Of a stretch of DNA of 5,973 nucleotides, positions 1-5,973 are shown in pieces. The stretch's first letter is position 1. Each line of letters starts with the position of its first letter. The stretch is from JAAKFL01 sp964629645 (GTDB lineage Bacteria; Chlamydiota; Chlamydiia; Chlamydiales; SLFE01). Under the pieces are notes generated by a model that was not told the origin of the DNA, made no database searches, and saw only the letters and a list, made by a program, of their open reading frames with translations. The stretch covers positions 1 through 5,973 of the forward strand of contig CAZVSU010000110.1 of assembly GCA_964629645.1 (NCBI GenBank). The letters run 5' to 3'. Made by a program: the position numbers and the translations under genes.

Positions 1-249
1 GTGGCGCACCACTTTGCAAAAAGGCCTCAGGTGCAGGAGCGGATGACGGTGCAGATTCAAAAAAAGCTCGAAGAGTTATTGCAGACGCCCGACGTTGCGG
101 TCGTGATCGACGCAAAGCACCTTTGCGTCAGCATGCGCGGCGTTCAAGATCGGGATACGATCACCCGTACATGCGGTTTTGGCGGCTGCTTCCGTGAAGA
201 GGGGCCTAACCGCCGTTTTTTCGACTCGCTTCCCAAGCTTTCGGCCTAG
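1..249 (+). CDS. folE: GTP cyclohydrolase I, C-terminal part (5' end outside window)
   Basis: This is the last 82 codons of GTP cyclohydrolase I, which converts GTP to 7,8-dihydroneopterin triphosphate, the first step of folate/pterin synthesis and also a source for deazapurines. The segment FAKRPQVQERMT, followed by VAVVIDAKHLCVSMRGVQD, matches the C-terminal half of the E. coli enzyme (FAQRPQVQERLT, then VAVSIDAVHYCVKARGIRD). Cys42 of the visible part corresponds to the third zinc ligand (Cys181 in E. coli), and the nearby His40 is also conserved. The GTG at base 1 is almost certainly an internal Val codon and not a start, because the N-terminal half, including the Cys-x-x-His zinc pair, is missing and must lie upstream. 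The family's usual TxTS stretch reads TRTC here, a small divergence. The ORF ends at TAG 247-249 with no clear terminator after it. Confidence 0.95.
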   Translation: MAHHFAKRPQVQERMTVQIQKKLEELLQTPDVAVVIDAKHLCVSMRGVQDRDTITRTCGFGGCFREEGPNRRFFDSLPKLSA

Positions 250-353
250 GGGACGTCTTCAAACCTCCTGAAAATGAGTGAGACCGAAACGACGTTTTAC
301 AAATTCTAGCGCTTGTTATATGCCTAAAAGTTGAGTGAGTGAACCGCTATTTC

Positions 354-359
354 AGGTGA
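354..359 (+). promoter_or_regulatory. Shine-Dalgarno site AGGTGA for the alcohol dehydrogenase
   Basis: AGGTGA is a six-base match to the complement of the 16S rRNA 3' end and sits five bases before ATG 365. It decides the start. The in-frame GTG at 335 would add ten residues (MSEPLFQVKD) that are absent from the family, and it has no comparable site in front of it. Confidence 0.7.
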
Positions 360-364
360 AAGAT

Positions 365-1414
365 ATGTCTCAGGTTCAAGCATTTTCGGCTAAAAGCGCC
401 ACGTCGCCGCTCGAGCGGGATACCATCGAGCGGAGAGAAACAGGTCTACAGGATGTCAGAATCGACATCCTCTATTGCGGCATTTGCCATTCCGACATCC
501 ATCAGGTGAGAGATGAGTGGGAGCATATGCCGACAGTTTACCCGATCGTCCCAGGCCACGAAATTGTAGGACGGGTTCTCGAAGTGGGTTCTGAGGTCAA
601 AACAGTCAAGCCGGGCGATACCGTGGCTGTGGGCTGCATGGTCGATTCCGACCGCACTTGCCGGCACTGTCAAGACGGGCTCGAGCAGTACTGCCCGAAT
701 ATGGTCCTCACCTTCAATTCCGACGATGCCCACCTCGGCGGCGTCACCTACGGCGGCTATTCGAAAAGCATTGTGGTCGATCAAGACTTTGTCCTTAAGG
801 TGCCGAGCACTCTCGATCTCGCAGGAACGGCTCCGCTGCTGTGTGCGGGAATCACAACCTATTCGCCAATGCGCCGCTGGAATGTGTCGAAAGGACAAAA
901 AGTGGGAGTTGTGGGCCTTGGAGGTCTTGGGCATATGGCTGTGAAGCTGGGAAAGGCTTTCGGCGCGGAGGTCGTGGTTTTTTCTACGTCTCCCGGAAAA
1001 AAAGAGGATGCGCTCAAACTCGGCGCCGATGAGTTTATCGTCTCAAAAAACAATGACGAGATGAAAAAACAGGAAAACAGTTTCGATTTTGTCATCGATA
1101 CCGTTTCGGCGCCCCATAGCCTGGATCCCTACTTGGACTTGCTCAAAAGGGATGGCTGTCTTACGCTCGTGGGCGCAGCGCCGAAGCCGCTTCAATTTTC
1201 TCCTTTCAAATTGATTTTTGGACGCAAAATGTTGTCCGGTTCTTTGATTGGAGGGATCGCAGAAACGCAGGAAATGCTCGACTTTTGCGGCGAGCATCAT
1301 ATCACAGCTGATGTCGAGGTCATTCCGATTCAGGAAGTCAATGAAGCCTATGAAAGAGTCTTGAAATCCGATGTTAAATATCGCTTTGTGATCGATATGG
1401 CGTCATTGACTTGA
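365..1414 (+). CDS. Zinc-dependent NADP(H)-type alcohol/aldehyde dehydrogenase (YahK/CAD family)
   Basis: This is a cytosolic medium-chain dehydrogenase/reductase of the cinnamyl-alcohol-dehydrogenase type, close to E. coli YahK (also 349 residues). The family reversibly reduces aldehydes to alcohols. The catalytic domain carries CGICHSD (Cys41), GHE (His65-Glu66) and LLCAGITTYSP (Cys160), which supply the catalytic zinc ligands. The Rossmann motif GLGGLG is at 184-189. The following FSTSPGKK (Ser207, Lys212) aligns with the NADP-phosphate-binding Ser and Lys of yeast ADH6, so NADPH preference is inferred. The C-terminal signatures GSLIGGIAETQEMLDFC and DVKYRFVID are typical. The structural-zinc loop has only three of four cysteines (99, 102, 110); the first is Asp96. 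ATG 365 was preferred over GTG 335 for family length and its AGGTGA site. The gene probably has its own transcript; its physiological substrate cannot be told. Confidence 0.93.
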   Translation: MSQVQAFSAKSATSPLERDTIERRETGLQDVRIDILYCGICHSDIHQVRDEWEHMPTVYPIVPGHEIVGRVLEVGSEVKTVKPGDTVAVGCMVDSDRTCRHCQDGLEQYCPNMVLTFNSDDAHLGGVTYGGYSKSIVVDQDFVLKVPSTLDLAGTAPLLCAGITTYSPMRRWNVSKGQKVGVVGLGGLGHMAVKLGKAFGAEVVVFSTSPGKKEDALKLGADEFIVSKNNDEMKKQENSFDFVIDTVSAPHSLDPYLDLLKRDGCLTLVGAAPKPLQFSPFKLIFGRKMLSGSLIGGIAETQEMLDFCGEHHITADVEVIPIQEVNEAYERVLKSDVKYRFVIDMASLT

Positions 1415-1440
1415 CATTCCCGTTTCAGACCGCGTAAAAT
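1411..1440 (+). promoter_or_regulatory. Predicted sigma-70 promoter of tag, overlapping the upstream stop codon
   Basis: A perfect -35 (TTGACA, 1411-1416) and a 5/6 -10 (TAAAAT, 1435-1440) are separated by 18 bases. The -35 overlaps the dehydrogenase stop TGA at 1412-1414. The -10 ends only six bases before ATG 1447, so the expected transcription start falls at about 1446-1448. Prediction from consensus only. Confidence 0.6.
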
Positions 1441-1446
1441 TTTCCC

Positions 1447-2031
1447 ATGGAAAAAAACAAAGACATGCGCTGTTTTGGCAATGGCCCGGGCAAAGAGGTC
1501 TATGCCGACTATCACGACCATGAATGGGGCGTTCCCGTCCACGACGATCAGCATCTTTTTGAAATGCTCTCTTTAGAGGGAGCGCAGGCGGGCCTAAGTT
1601 GGGAAACGGTGCTGAAGAAACGGGGCGCTTACCGCCGACTTTTTCATCGGTTCGACCCAAAACTGGTCGCCAAAATGTCGGATGCAGAGCTCGACACCAT
1701 TTTAAAAGATCCGGCGATCATTCGGAATCGCCTCAAAGTCTACAGCGTGCGGCAAAATGCTCAGGTGTTTCTCAAAATCCAAAAAGAGTTTGGCACTTTC
1801 GACGCCTATCTTTGGCGTCTCGTCGATCATAAGCCTCGAATCAATCGCTGGAAAACATGGGAAGAGGTGCCATGCGAGACAGACGTCAGCGACGCGCTAT
1901 CAAAAGATTTAAAAAGAAGAGGGATGTCGTTTGTGGGGACAAAAATCATCTACGCCTTCATGCAGGCAGTTGGCATGGTGAATGATCACCTTTTGAGCTG
2001 TCCGGCCCATAAAAAGTGCTCTCGCCGGTAA
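1447..2031 (+). CDS. tag: DNA-3-methyladenine glycosylase I
   Basis: This base-excision repair enzyme removes 3-methyladenine from alkylated DNA. It aligns over its full length with E. coli Tag (187 residues): YHDHEWGVP, LEGAQAGLSW, TVLKKR, SDALSKDLKRRG, SFVGT and NDH near the end. Residues equivalent to the E. coli zinc-snap ligands are present: Cys9, His23, His181 and Cys185. The base-pocket residues Tyr22, Glu44 and Trp52 are also kept, so the enzyme should be active. The product has 194 residues from ATG 1447, or 188 from the in-frame ATG 1465, which fits the family N-terminus slightly better (MRCF versus MERCGW). Neither start has a convincing Shine-Dalgarno site, which fits a leaderless or near-leaderless message from the promoter just upstream. 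It begins 32 bases after the dehydrogenase stop. The C-terminal tail CPAHKKCSRR is basic and holds an additional Cys. Confidence 0.95.
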   Translation: MEKNKDMRCFGNGPGKEVYADYHDHEWGVPVHDDQHLFEMLSLEGAQAGLSWETVLKKRGAYRRLFHRFDPKLVAKMSDAELDTILKDPAIIRNRLKVYSVRQNAQVFLKIQKEFGTFDAYLWRLVDHKPRINRWKTWEEVPCETDVSDALSKDLKRRGMSFVGTKIIYAFMQAVGMVNDHLLSCPAHKKCSRR

Positions 2032-2086
2032 AATCGACGCCGACAAGCGAACAATCAGCCAAAAACCGCCTCTTATATGCACATTC

Positions 2087-2108
2087 TGAATCCGTCGGGT
2101 CATTTTTT
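2087..2108 (+). terminator. Possible weak rho-independent terminator after tag
   Basis: TGAATCC (2087-2093) can pair with GGGTCA (2097-2102) around a three-base loop, with one bulged A and one G-T pair, directly followed by six T (2103-2108). The stem is short and not GC-rich, so termination would be inefficient if real. The position between tag and the SNF2 gene's own promoter is suitable. Confidence 0.35.
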
Positions 2109-2111
2109 GAT

Positions 2112-2141
2112 TTGATTCATAAGTCTTGGATCATCTATAAT
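2112..2141 (+). promoter_or_regulatory. Predicted sigma-70 promoter of the SNF2 helicase gene
   Basis: A perfect -10 TATAAT (2136-2141) is preceded after 18 bases by TTGATT (2112-2117), a 4/6 -35. The transcription start would be near 2148, leaving a leader of about 24 bases before ATG 2172. The promoter follows the T run of the possible tag terminator, which suggests that the helicase gene is transcribed independently. Confidence 0.6.
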
Positions 2142-2162
2142 TTTTCTTAAAAATAAGTGTGT

Positions 2163-2166
2163 GAGG
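2163..2166 (+). promoter_or_regulatory. Shine-Dalgarno site GAGG deciding the SNF2 start
   Basis: GAGG lies five bases before ATG 2172. It lies inside the reading frame that would begin at the upstream in-frame GTG 2157, and that GTG has only A/T-rich sequence before it. This makes ATG 2172 the better start. Confidence 0.6.
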
Positions 2167-2171
2167 GATTT

Positions 2172-5100
2172 ATGAATCATCTTGTTTCTTCAAGCTTTGA
2201 CACGTTAGATCGATTCATCGACGAGTTGGACGACAGAACGTTGGATAGGGCTGAGGACTACTATTTGAAGGGGAAAATCAATTCGATTGAATACAGTTTC
2301 AATCCTCTCAGATGCCAAGCAAGTGTTGCCGGCTCAAAAAGGCAGGCCTATTCACTCCATATCACTGAGGAAGACGGTCAATGTTTTGCCTCCTGCAGCT
2401 GTCCTGTCGGCTATAATTGCAAGCACATCGGCGCCGTACTTTTTTATTTGGAAGGTGTTTTGGAATATAAGCAAGGATTAGGCGCTGGGGCTGATGGTGT
2501 CGCTGCTGAAAACAAACTCTCTATTCCAAGCGAAATTAAAAATTGGATAGCCAGTCTTCGCAGGCCGACGCAGCTTCAGCAGATCGAAACACAAAAGCAA
2601 ACTGCAAAAAAACAAGTGATCTTTATCCTGCGAACATCCCCTTTTCATCTAAAAATTGATATTCAGCTTCAGTCATTAAAAAAAGACGGCTCCCCCAGCA
2701 AAACAATCCCGAATGCTTTAAGACTTGACAATTTACTCGTAGGCGGCAACCAGGCGGCTGCCTTCTTTACTGAAGAGGATTGGGGCATTATCAGTCATGC
2801 CATTCGGAGCGGTGCAGCGGGACATACAGAGATAAGACTTAAAGATATTGATAATGTCGATTTATTTTTAAAGAAAATTGCCGATACGGGACGGCTGCAC
2901 TTTGAGTTATGGAACGGGAGTCTCATGCATTGGGGAGACGAAAGACCCGGAAACTTTGAGTGGGAGCCCTTTCCGGAAATGCTGGTGCAACGGCTTGTTT
3001 GCCGGACGACTCCTCCCGCTTTCGGATGCATCGCAATAAAATCGCGCCTTTTTTACGTCGATATCGAAAAAAATAGACTAGGGCCTGTCCTCCTTAAAGA
3101 AGACCCGGATATGATTCCCAAACTCCTTCAGGCCCCCCCAATTCCCATCGAGCAGGTCAATGATGTCTTGGACTATATGGAAAAGGAGGCATCTTGTCCC
3201 AATTCCTATAAACCTAAAAAGATCAAGCAAAACGTGATCCAAACAAAACCAACGGCCCATCTATTGCTGGAGCCTGTGGAAGAAGGATACGCGCATTTTA
3301 AGAGGTGTCGTATCGCTGCCGCCCCTCACTTCCAGTATGAGACCCACAAACTCGCATATTCGTTTGAGCGGCCAAAGACAACACTTATCGCTAATCAGGA
3401 AGAGTGCAGTGTGATTCAGCGGGACTTTGAATTCGAAGACAAAATGGTCCGCACTCTCTCCAAATATGAGGCGCGCCCATTTTTCGGGAAGATTTTTCTC
3501 GATGGGCATCATTGCGGCACATGCAAAAACAGTGTGCTTAAAAAATTCTTGGAAAAACACTCTGACTTCTTAACAAAATCAGGATGGAAAATTGATCTCC
3601 ACTCGGACTTTTCCGTAAAAGAATTTCATGAAGCAGATGATTGGTACGTCGAAACACAACAAGAGGATAACGGTTGGCTGAGTTTTGAGATGGGAATTGA
3701 AATCAACGGCGTCCGCCATAATCTCATACCATTAATCGAACAGATTACCAGTCAGCTTGATAGGAATACGGATCGAAATTTCTTAAACACTCCGTTTTTT
3801 ATCTTGACCACAGAAGATGGCATCGCGATCAAAGTTCCTGCTGAACGGATCAAGAAGCTCATTGATGCTTTTTCGTTGGAATTCAAAACTAACAGCGGAG
3901 ACAAGCTCAAAATATCCGAATGGAATCTCCAGCTTTTGAATGATGCCAAGCTGGCTGATGAGGCAGCAAATTTCCGTTGGTTTGGAGATCAGAAATTTCT
4001 TCAGTTAGCCAAACAGTTTAATCATGGCAACCCCATAGAAAAAACACGTCCCCCGAAAAACCTTGAGACAAACTTGCGCCCCTATCAGAGGGAAGGATTA
4101 GACTGGTTGCATTTTTTAAGAAAAAACCGCTTATCCGGAATTTTGGCCGATGATATGGGGCTTGGAAAAACCATTCAGGTTCTTTCTTACATCCAGAGCG
4201 TGATTGAAAGTGAAAAAAAAATTGCACCCATCTTGGTCATCGTTCCAAAATCACTCATATTCAATTGGGTCAACGAAATCAAAAAACACGCTCCCTCATT
4301 GAGCTATGTGATTCTTCACGGTGATTCAAGAAAGGGTTTGTATGAAAATTTATCCGGTTACGATGTGGCTTTCATCACGTATTCACTCTTAGCTAAGGAT
4401 AAAGAAAAGCTCCTCCAGCACCATTTTTATATGCTCGTGCTGGATGAGGCTCAAAACATTAAAAATTCTAAAACGCAGACCTACGCAGCCTTGCAGCTGC
4501 TAAAAGCCGACCATCGCCTCTGTCTAAGTGGAACGCCGATCGAAAACCATCTTGGGGAACTTTGGAGTATCGTCAACTTTTTGATGCCCGGTTATCTCGG
4601 CAAGCAAAAGGTGTTCAATCAGGTTTTCAGGACTCCGATTGAGAAAAACGGCAGCGAAAAACAAAAGAAAAATCTGAATCAACGGCTCTCTCCCATCTTC
4701 TTGCGCCGAAATAAAGAACTTGTGGCAAAAGATCTTCCACCTAAAACGGAAATCATTGAACGGGTCGAATTTGACGAACATCAAAGAGATTTGTATGAAA
4801 TGGTCCGCATCAGAGTCTACGATAATCTCTTGCAGGAGTTTCAAAAAAAGGGGATCAATGCGAGCAAAATAGCCATTCTTGACGCCATCCTCAAGCTCAG
4901 ACAGGTTTGTTGCGACCCAAGGCTTTTAAAGACAAAGCAAAAAAAACAAGGGGCGAAATCAGCTAAGCTTGAACATCTGATGGGTATGATCCCACAGCTT
5001 ATCGAGGGCGGCAGCCGTGTTCTGCTGTTCTCTCAATTTACGAGCATGCTAGAATTGATTGAAGCGGAACTTCATGCGGAAGGAATCGAATATTCGATTT

Positions 5101-5471
5101 TAACCGGTCAAACCATAAACCGCCAAGAACAAGTCGCCCGGTTTCAGAATAGGCAAGTGCCCCTGATGCTTCTGAGCCTAAAAGCCGGCGGCGTCGGCCT
5201 GAATCTGACTGAGGCTGATACTGTCATCCATTACGATCCTTGGTGGAATCCTGCCGTCGAGAATCAGGCAACAGATCGGGCTCATAGAATCGGTCAAACG
5301 AAAAAAGTCTTTATTTATAAATTGATTGTCAACGGATCGATCGAAGAAAAAATTTTAGATCTCCAACAGCGAAAAAAAACTCTCGCCAGTGTGTTGAGTG
5401 AAGAGCACGGAACTCAATCATTAGATCTTTCTCGAGACGATATTGACGAGATCTTTCGACCTCTTAATTAG
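2172..5471 (+). CDS. SWIM zinc-finger SNF2-family DNA-dependent ATPase/helicase
   Basis: This 1099-residue protein is a bacterial SWI2/SNF2 ATPase, a family that uses ATP to translocate along duplex DNA and displace or remodel bound proteins. An N-terminal SWIM finger (Cys75-x-Cys77 ... Cys83-x-His85) probably binds DNA or protein. A long middle region, roughly 150-620, matches in position the bacterial SNF2-associated domain; its sequence is poorly conserved and includes an HHCGTC patch at 446-451. The ATPase core starts at LRPYQREGLDWL (635). Walker A is DDMGLGKT (660-667, Lys666), the Walker B/DEAD-like box is DEAQ (758-761) and motif III is SGTPIEN (786-792). The C-terminal lobe has RVLLFSQF (949-956), SLKAGGVGLNL (1002-1012) and ATDRAHRIGQ (1033-1042) with arginine fingers Arg1036 and Arg1039. 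All core motifs are intact with no frameshift. The precise role (repair, transcription recycling) is unknown. It has its own promoter, follows tag and is convergent with the CsbD-like gene. Confidence 0.93.
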   Translation: MNHLVSSSFDTLDRFIDELDDRTLDRAEDYYLKGKINSIEYSFNPLRCQASVAGSKRQAYSLHITEEDGQCFASCSCPVGYNCKHIGAVLFYLEGVLEYKQGLGAGADGVAAENKLSIPSEIKNWIASLRRPTQLQQIETQKQTAKKQVIFILRTSPFHLKIDIQLQSLKKDGSPSKTIPNALRLDNLLVGGNQAAAFFTEEDWGIISHAIRSGAAGHTEIRLKDIDNVDLFLKKIADTGRLHFELWNGSLMHWGDERPGNFEWEPFPEMLVQRLVCRTTPPAFGCIAIKSRLFYVDIEKNRLGPVLLKEDPDMIPKLLQAPPIPIEQVNDVLDYMEKEASCPNSYKPKKIKQNVIQTKPTAHLLLEPVEEGYAHFKRCRIAAAPHFQYETHKLAYSFERPKTTLIANQEECSVIQRDFEFEDKMVRTLSKYEARPFFGKIFLDGHHCGTCKNSVLKKFLEKHSDFLTKSGWKIDLHSDFSVKEFHEADDWYVETQQEDNGWLSFEMGIEINGVRHNLIPLIEQITSQLDRNTDRNFLNTPFFILTTEDGIAIKVPAERIKKLIDAFSLEFKTNSGDKLKISEWNLQLLNDAKLADEAANFRWFGDQKFLQLAKQFNHGNPIEKTRPPKNLETNLRPYQREGLDWLHFLRKNRLSGILADDMGLGKTIQVLSYIQSVIESEKKIAPILVIVPKSLIFNWVNEIKKHAPSLSYVILHGDSRKGLYENLSGYDVAFITYSLLAKDKEKLLQHHFYMLVLDEAQNIKNSKTQTYAALQLLKADHRLCLSGTPIENHLGELWSIVNFLMPGYLGKQKVFNQVFRTPIEKNGSEKQKKNLNQRLSPIFLRRNKELVAKDLPPKTEIIERVEFDEHQRDLYEMVRIRVYDNLLQEFQKKGINASKIAILDAILKLRQVCCDPRLLKTKQKKQGAKSAKLEHLMGMIPQLIEGGSRVLLFSQFTSMLELIEAELHAEGIEYSILTGQTINRQEQVARFQNRQVPLMLLSLKAGGVGLNLTEADTVIHYDPWWNPAVENQATDRAHRIGQTKKVFIYKLIVNGSIEEKILDLQQRKKTLASVLSEEHGTQSLDLSRDDIDEIFRPLN

Positions 5472-5487
5472 ATTTATATTATCTCTT

Positions 5488-5524
5488 GCCGAAAGACCCC
5501 GCATGAATGAGGAAGCCTTTCGGC
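5488..5524. terminator. Perfect 8-bp inverted repeat in the convergent intergenic region
   Basis: GCCGAAAG (5488-5495) and CTTTCGGC (5517-5524) are perfect complements around a 21-base loop, 16 bases after the SNF2 stop. A T-G and a T-A pair can extend the stem base. Neither strand has a T run right after the stem, so it is not a canonical rho-independent terminator. It could still act as a transcript 3' end or stabilising hairpin for the SNF2 mRNA, and could block read-through from the opposing gene. Confidence 0.4.
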
Positions 5525-5525
5525 G

Positions 5526-5560
5526 AAAAATGATAAGTGTCGTCATGTATGTAGACGACA
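5526..5560 (-). terminator. Inverted repeat with offset T run, possible terminator of the CsbD-like gene
   Basis: TGTCGTC (5538-5544) and GACGACA (5554-5560) form a perfect 7-bp stem with a 9-base loop, 12 bases downstream of the CsbD-like stop on the - strand. Read on that strand, the stem is followed by CTTATCA and then five T (5530-5526). The T run is seven bases away from the stem, so this is a weak or non-canonical terminator. Confidence 0.4.
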
Positions 5561-5572
5561 TCTTCGGCGTTA

Positions 5573-5776
5573 TTAGGAGTTGAAATAGTCTTCGAATTCG
5601 TCGACTTGTTTTTCCGCTTCTTCTTTTGCCACGCCATATCGATGTTCGATCTTGCCGACGAGCTGATCTTTTTTTCCGCCGATTTCAGTGAGGTCATCAT
5701 CAGTGAGTTCGCCCCACTTCTCTTTGATCTTCCCTTTGATAAAGTCCCAGTTTCCTTTAAGTTGATTGGTGTCCAT
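5573..5776 (-). CDS. CsbD/YjbJ-family small stress protein
   Basis: This 67-residue, highly charged, Cys-free protein closely resembles E. coli YjbJ (69 residues): LKGNWDFIKGKIKEKWGELT, DDDL, then GKKDQLVGKIEHRYG align with GNWKQFKGKVKEQWGKLT, DDDM and GKRDQLVGKIQERYG. The family is abundant under general stress (sigma-B control of csbD in Bacillus, sigma-S control of yjbJ in E. coli), but its biochemical function is unknown. No signal peptide or membrane segment is present; the product is expected to be a small soluble helical protein. The start ATG (5776-5774) has a strong AGGAG site six bases upstream, and the stop is TAA at 5575-5573. It is convergent with the SNF2 gene across about 100 bases. 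I could not identify a convincing promoter in the sequence upstream of it. Confidence 0.93.
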   Translation of the reverse strand: MDTNQLKGNWDFIKGKIKEKWGELTDDDLTEIGGKKDQLVGKIEHRYGVAKEEAEKQVDEFEDYFNS

Positions 5777-5782
5777 ACCACT

Positions 5783-5787
5783 CTCCT
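5783..5787 (-). promoter_or_regulatory. Shine-Dalgarno site AGGAG of the CsbD-like gene
   Basis: AGGAG on the - strand lies six bases before the ATG and fixes the 67-residue start. A longer overlapping - strand frame (5479-5811) is a shadow. Confidence 0.75.
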
Positions 5788-5915
5788 ATTTCTTATAGAA
5801 TTGATCGTCATCCAAGGGCCCTGCCCCTCTAACTTGAACCCTAAAGAGAAGGCACATAAATCACAAATTTTTTTAAGGGGATCTAAATATTTTTAACTCA
5901 TTGAAAGTGAGAGAT

Positions 5916-5973
5916 ATGGATATTTTTATTTTAATCGAAGGGTGGCAGCGGGACGACGCCTTAAGAGCTCTGT
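5916..5973 (+). CDS. Possible start of an unidentified gene, cut by the window end
   Basis: From ATG 5916 an open frame of 19 codons runs off the window (MDIFILIEGWQRDDALRAL). A purine-rich GTGAGAG stretch just before the ATG could be a weak ribosome binding site, and the base composition changes from very AT-rich (5860-5900) to GC-richer within the frame, as at a gene start. The piece is too short to recognise a family, and an annotated neighbour on the other strand is not excluded. The gap between it and the CsbD-like start (5777-5915) would hold the two divergent promoters; it contains an AGGGCCCT palindrome near 5816-5823 and only a weak TTGAAC (5834-5839) -35 candidate facing right. Confidence 0.35.
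   Translation, partial: MDIFILIEGWQRDDALRAL

Noticed and set aside
296..324. Possible promoter before the dehydrogenase (TTTACA with TATATG or TATGCC downstream)
   Set aside because: Spacing of 15 bases to TATATG is short and the 17-base alternative TATGCC matches the -10 poorly, so it is too weak to annotate.
335..364. GTG 335 as dehydrogenase start, giving 359 residues
   Set aside because: The added ten residues are absent from YahK-type proteins, and the only good Shine-Dalgarno site (354-359) lies inside this extension and serves ATG 365.
446..934. Antisense open frame of 162 codons within the dehydrogenase gene
   Set aside because: It is fully opposite a well-conserved gene, has no recognisable domain and is a composition shadow.
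2002..2028. CCGGC ... GCCGG inverted repeat at the end of tag as a terminator
   Set aside because: The stem is only 5 bp with a 17-base loop, lies inside the coding sequence and is not followed by a T run.
2172..5471. SNF2 protein as part of a DISARM-like or other phage-defence system
   Set aside because: No methylase, nuclease, phospholipase or other defence partner is present in the window. The SWIM plus SNF2-associated layout is that of common chromosomal bacterial SNF2 proteins.
5479..5811. 110-codon - strand frame and 96-codon + strand frame around the CsbD-like gene
   Set aside because: Both overlap the clearly homologous CsbD-like gene in other frames, and neither resembles a known protein.

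Overview
The window is a compact bacterial chromosome segment. It carries the 3' end of a GTP cyclohydrolase I gene (folE), a zinc-dependent NADP(H)-type alcohol dehydrogenase, a 3-methyladenine DNA glycosylase I (tag) and a large SWIM-SNF2 helicase, all on the + strand. A small CsbD/YjbJ-type stress protein gene lies convergently on the - strand. The right edge holds a few bases that look like the start of another + strand gene. Gaps between genes are short (32 to 140 bases). Promoters are of the sigma-70 TTGACA/TATAAT type and several starts have Shine-Dalgarno sites, which suggests a Gram-negative-like bacterium of moderate GC. The taxon cannot be fixed from this sequence. The SWIM-SNF2 protein and the YjbJ-like protein fit environmental Chlamydiota or Legionella/Coxiella-like gammaproteobacteria, but this is a weak inference.

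Left part (1-1414): folE enters from outside the window and ends at 249. A 115-base gap follows, then the alcohol dehydrogenase, whose best start is ATG 365 behind an AGGTGA site. This enzyme keeps its catalytic zinc ligands and its Rossmann fold. It has Asp in place of the first of the four usual structural-zinc cysteines.

Middle (1411-2171): a near-consensus promoter overlaps the dehydrogenase stop codon and would start transcription at or next to the first ATG of tag, so the tag message may be leaderless. A weak hairpin with a T run lies between tag and the next gene, followed by a separate promoter with a perfect TATAAT.

Right part (2172-5973): the 1099-residue SWIM-SNF2 protein has all the main helicase motifs and appears intact. 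A roughly 100-base convergent region with two perfect inverted repeats separates it from the CsbD-like gene.

The genes do not form one evident pathway. tag and the SNF2 ATPase both act on DNA, but each has its own predicted promoter. I found no mobile element, CRISPR array, tRNA, rRNA or recognisable defence cluster. I do not see a clearly new biological system; the best leads are the altered zinc site, the possible leaderless tag transcript and the convergent hairpin region.
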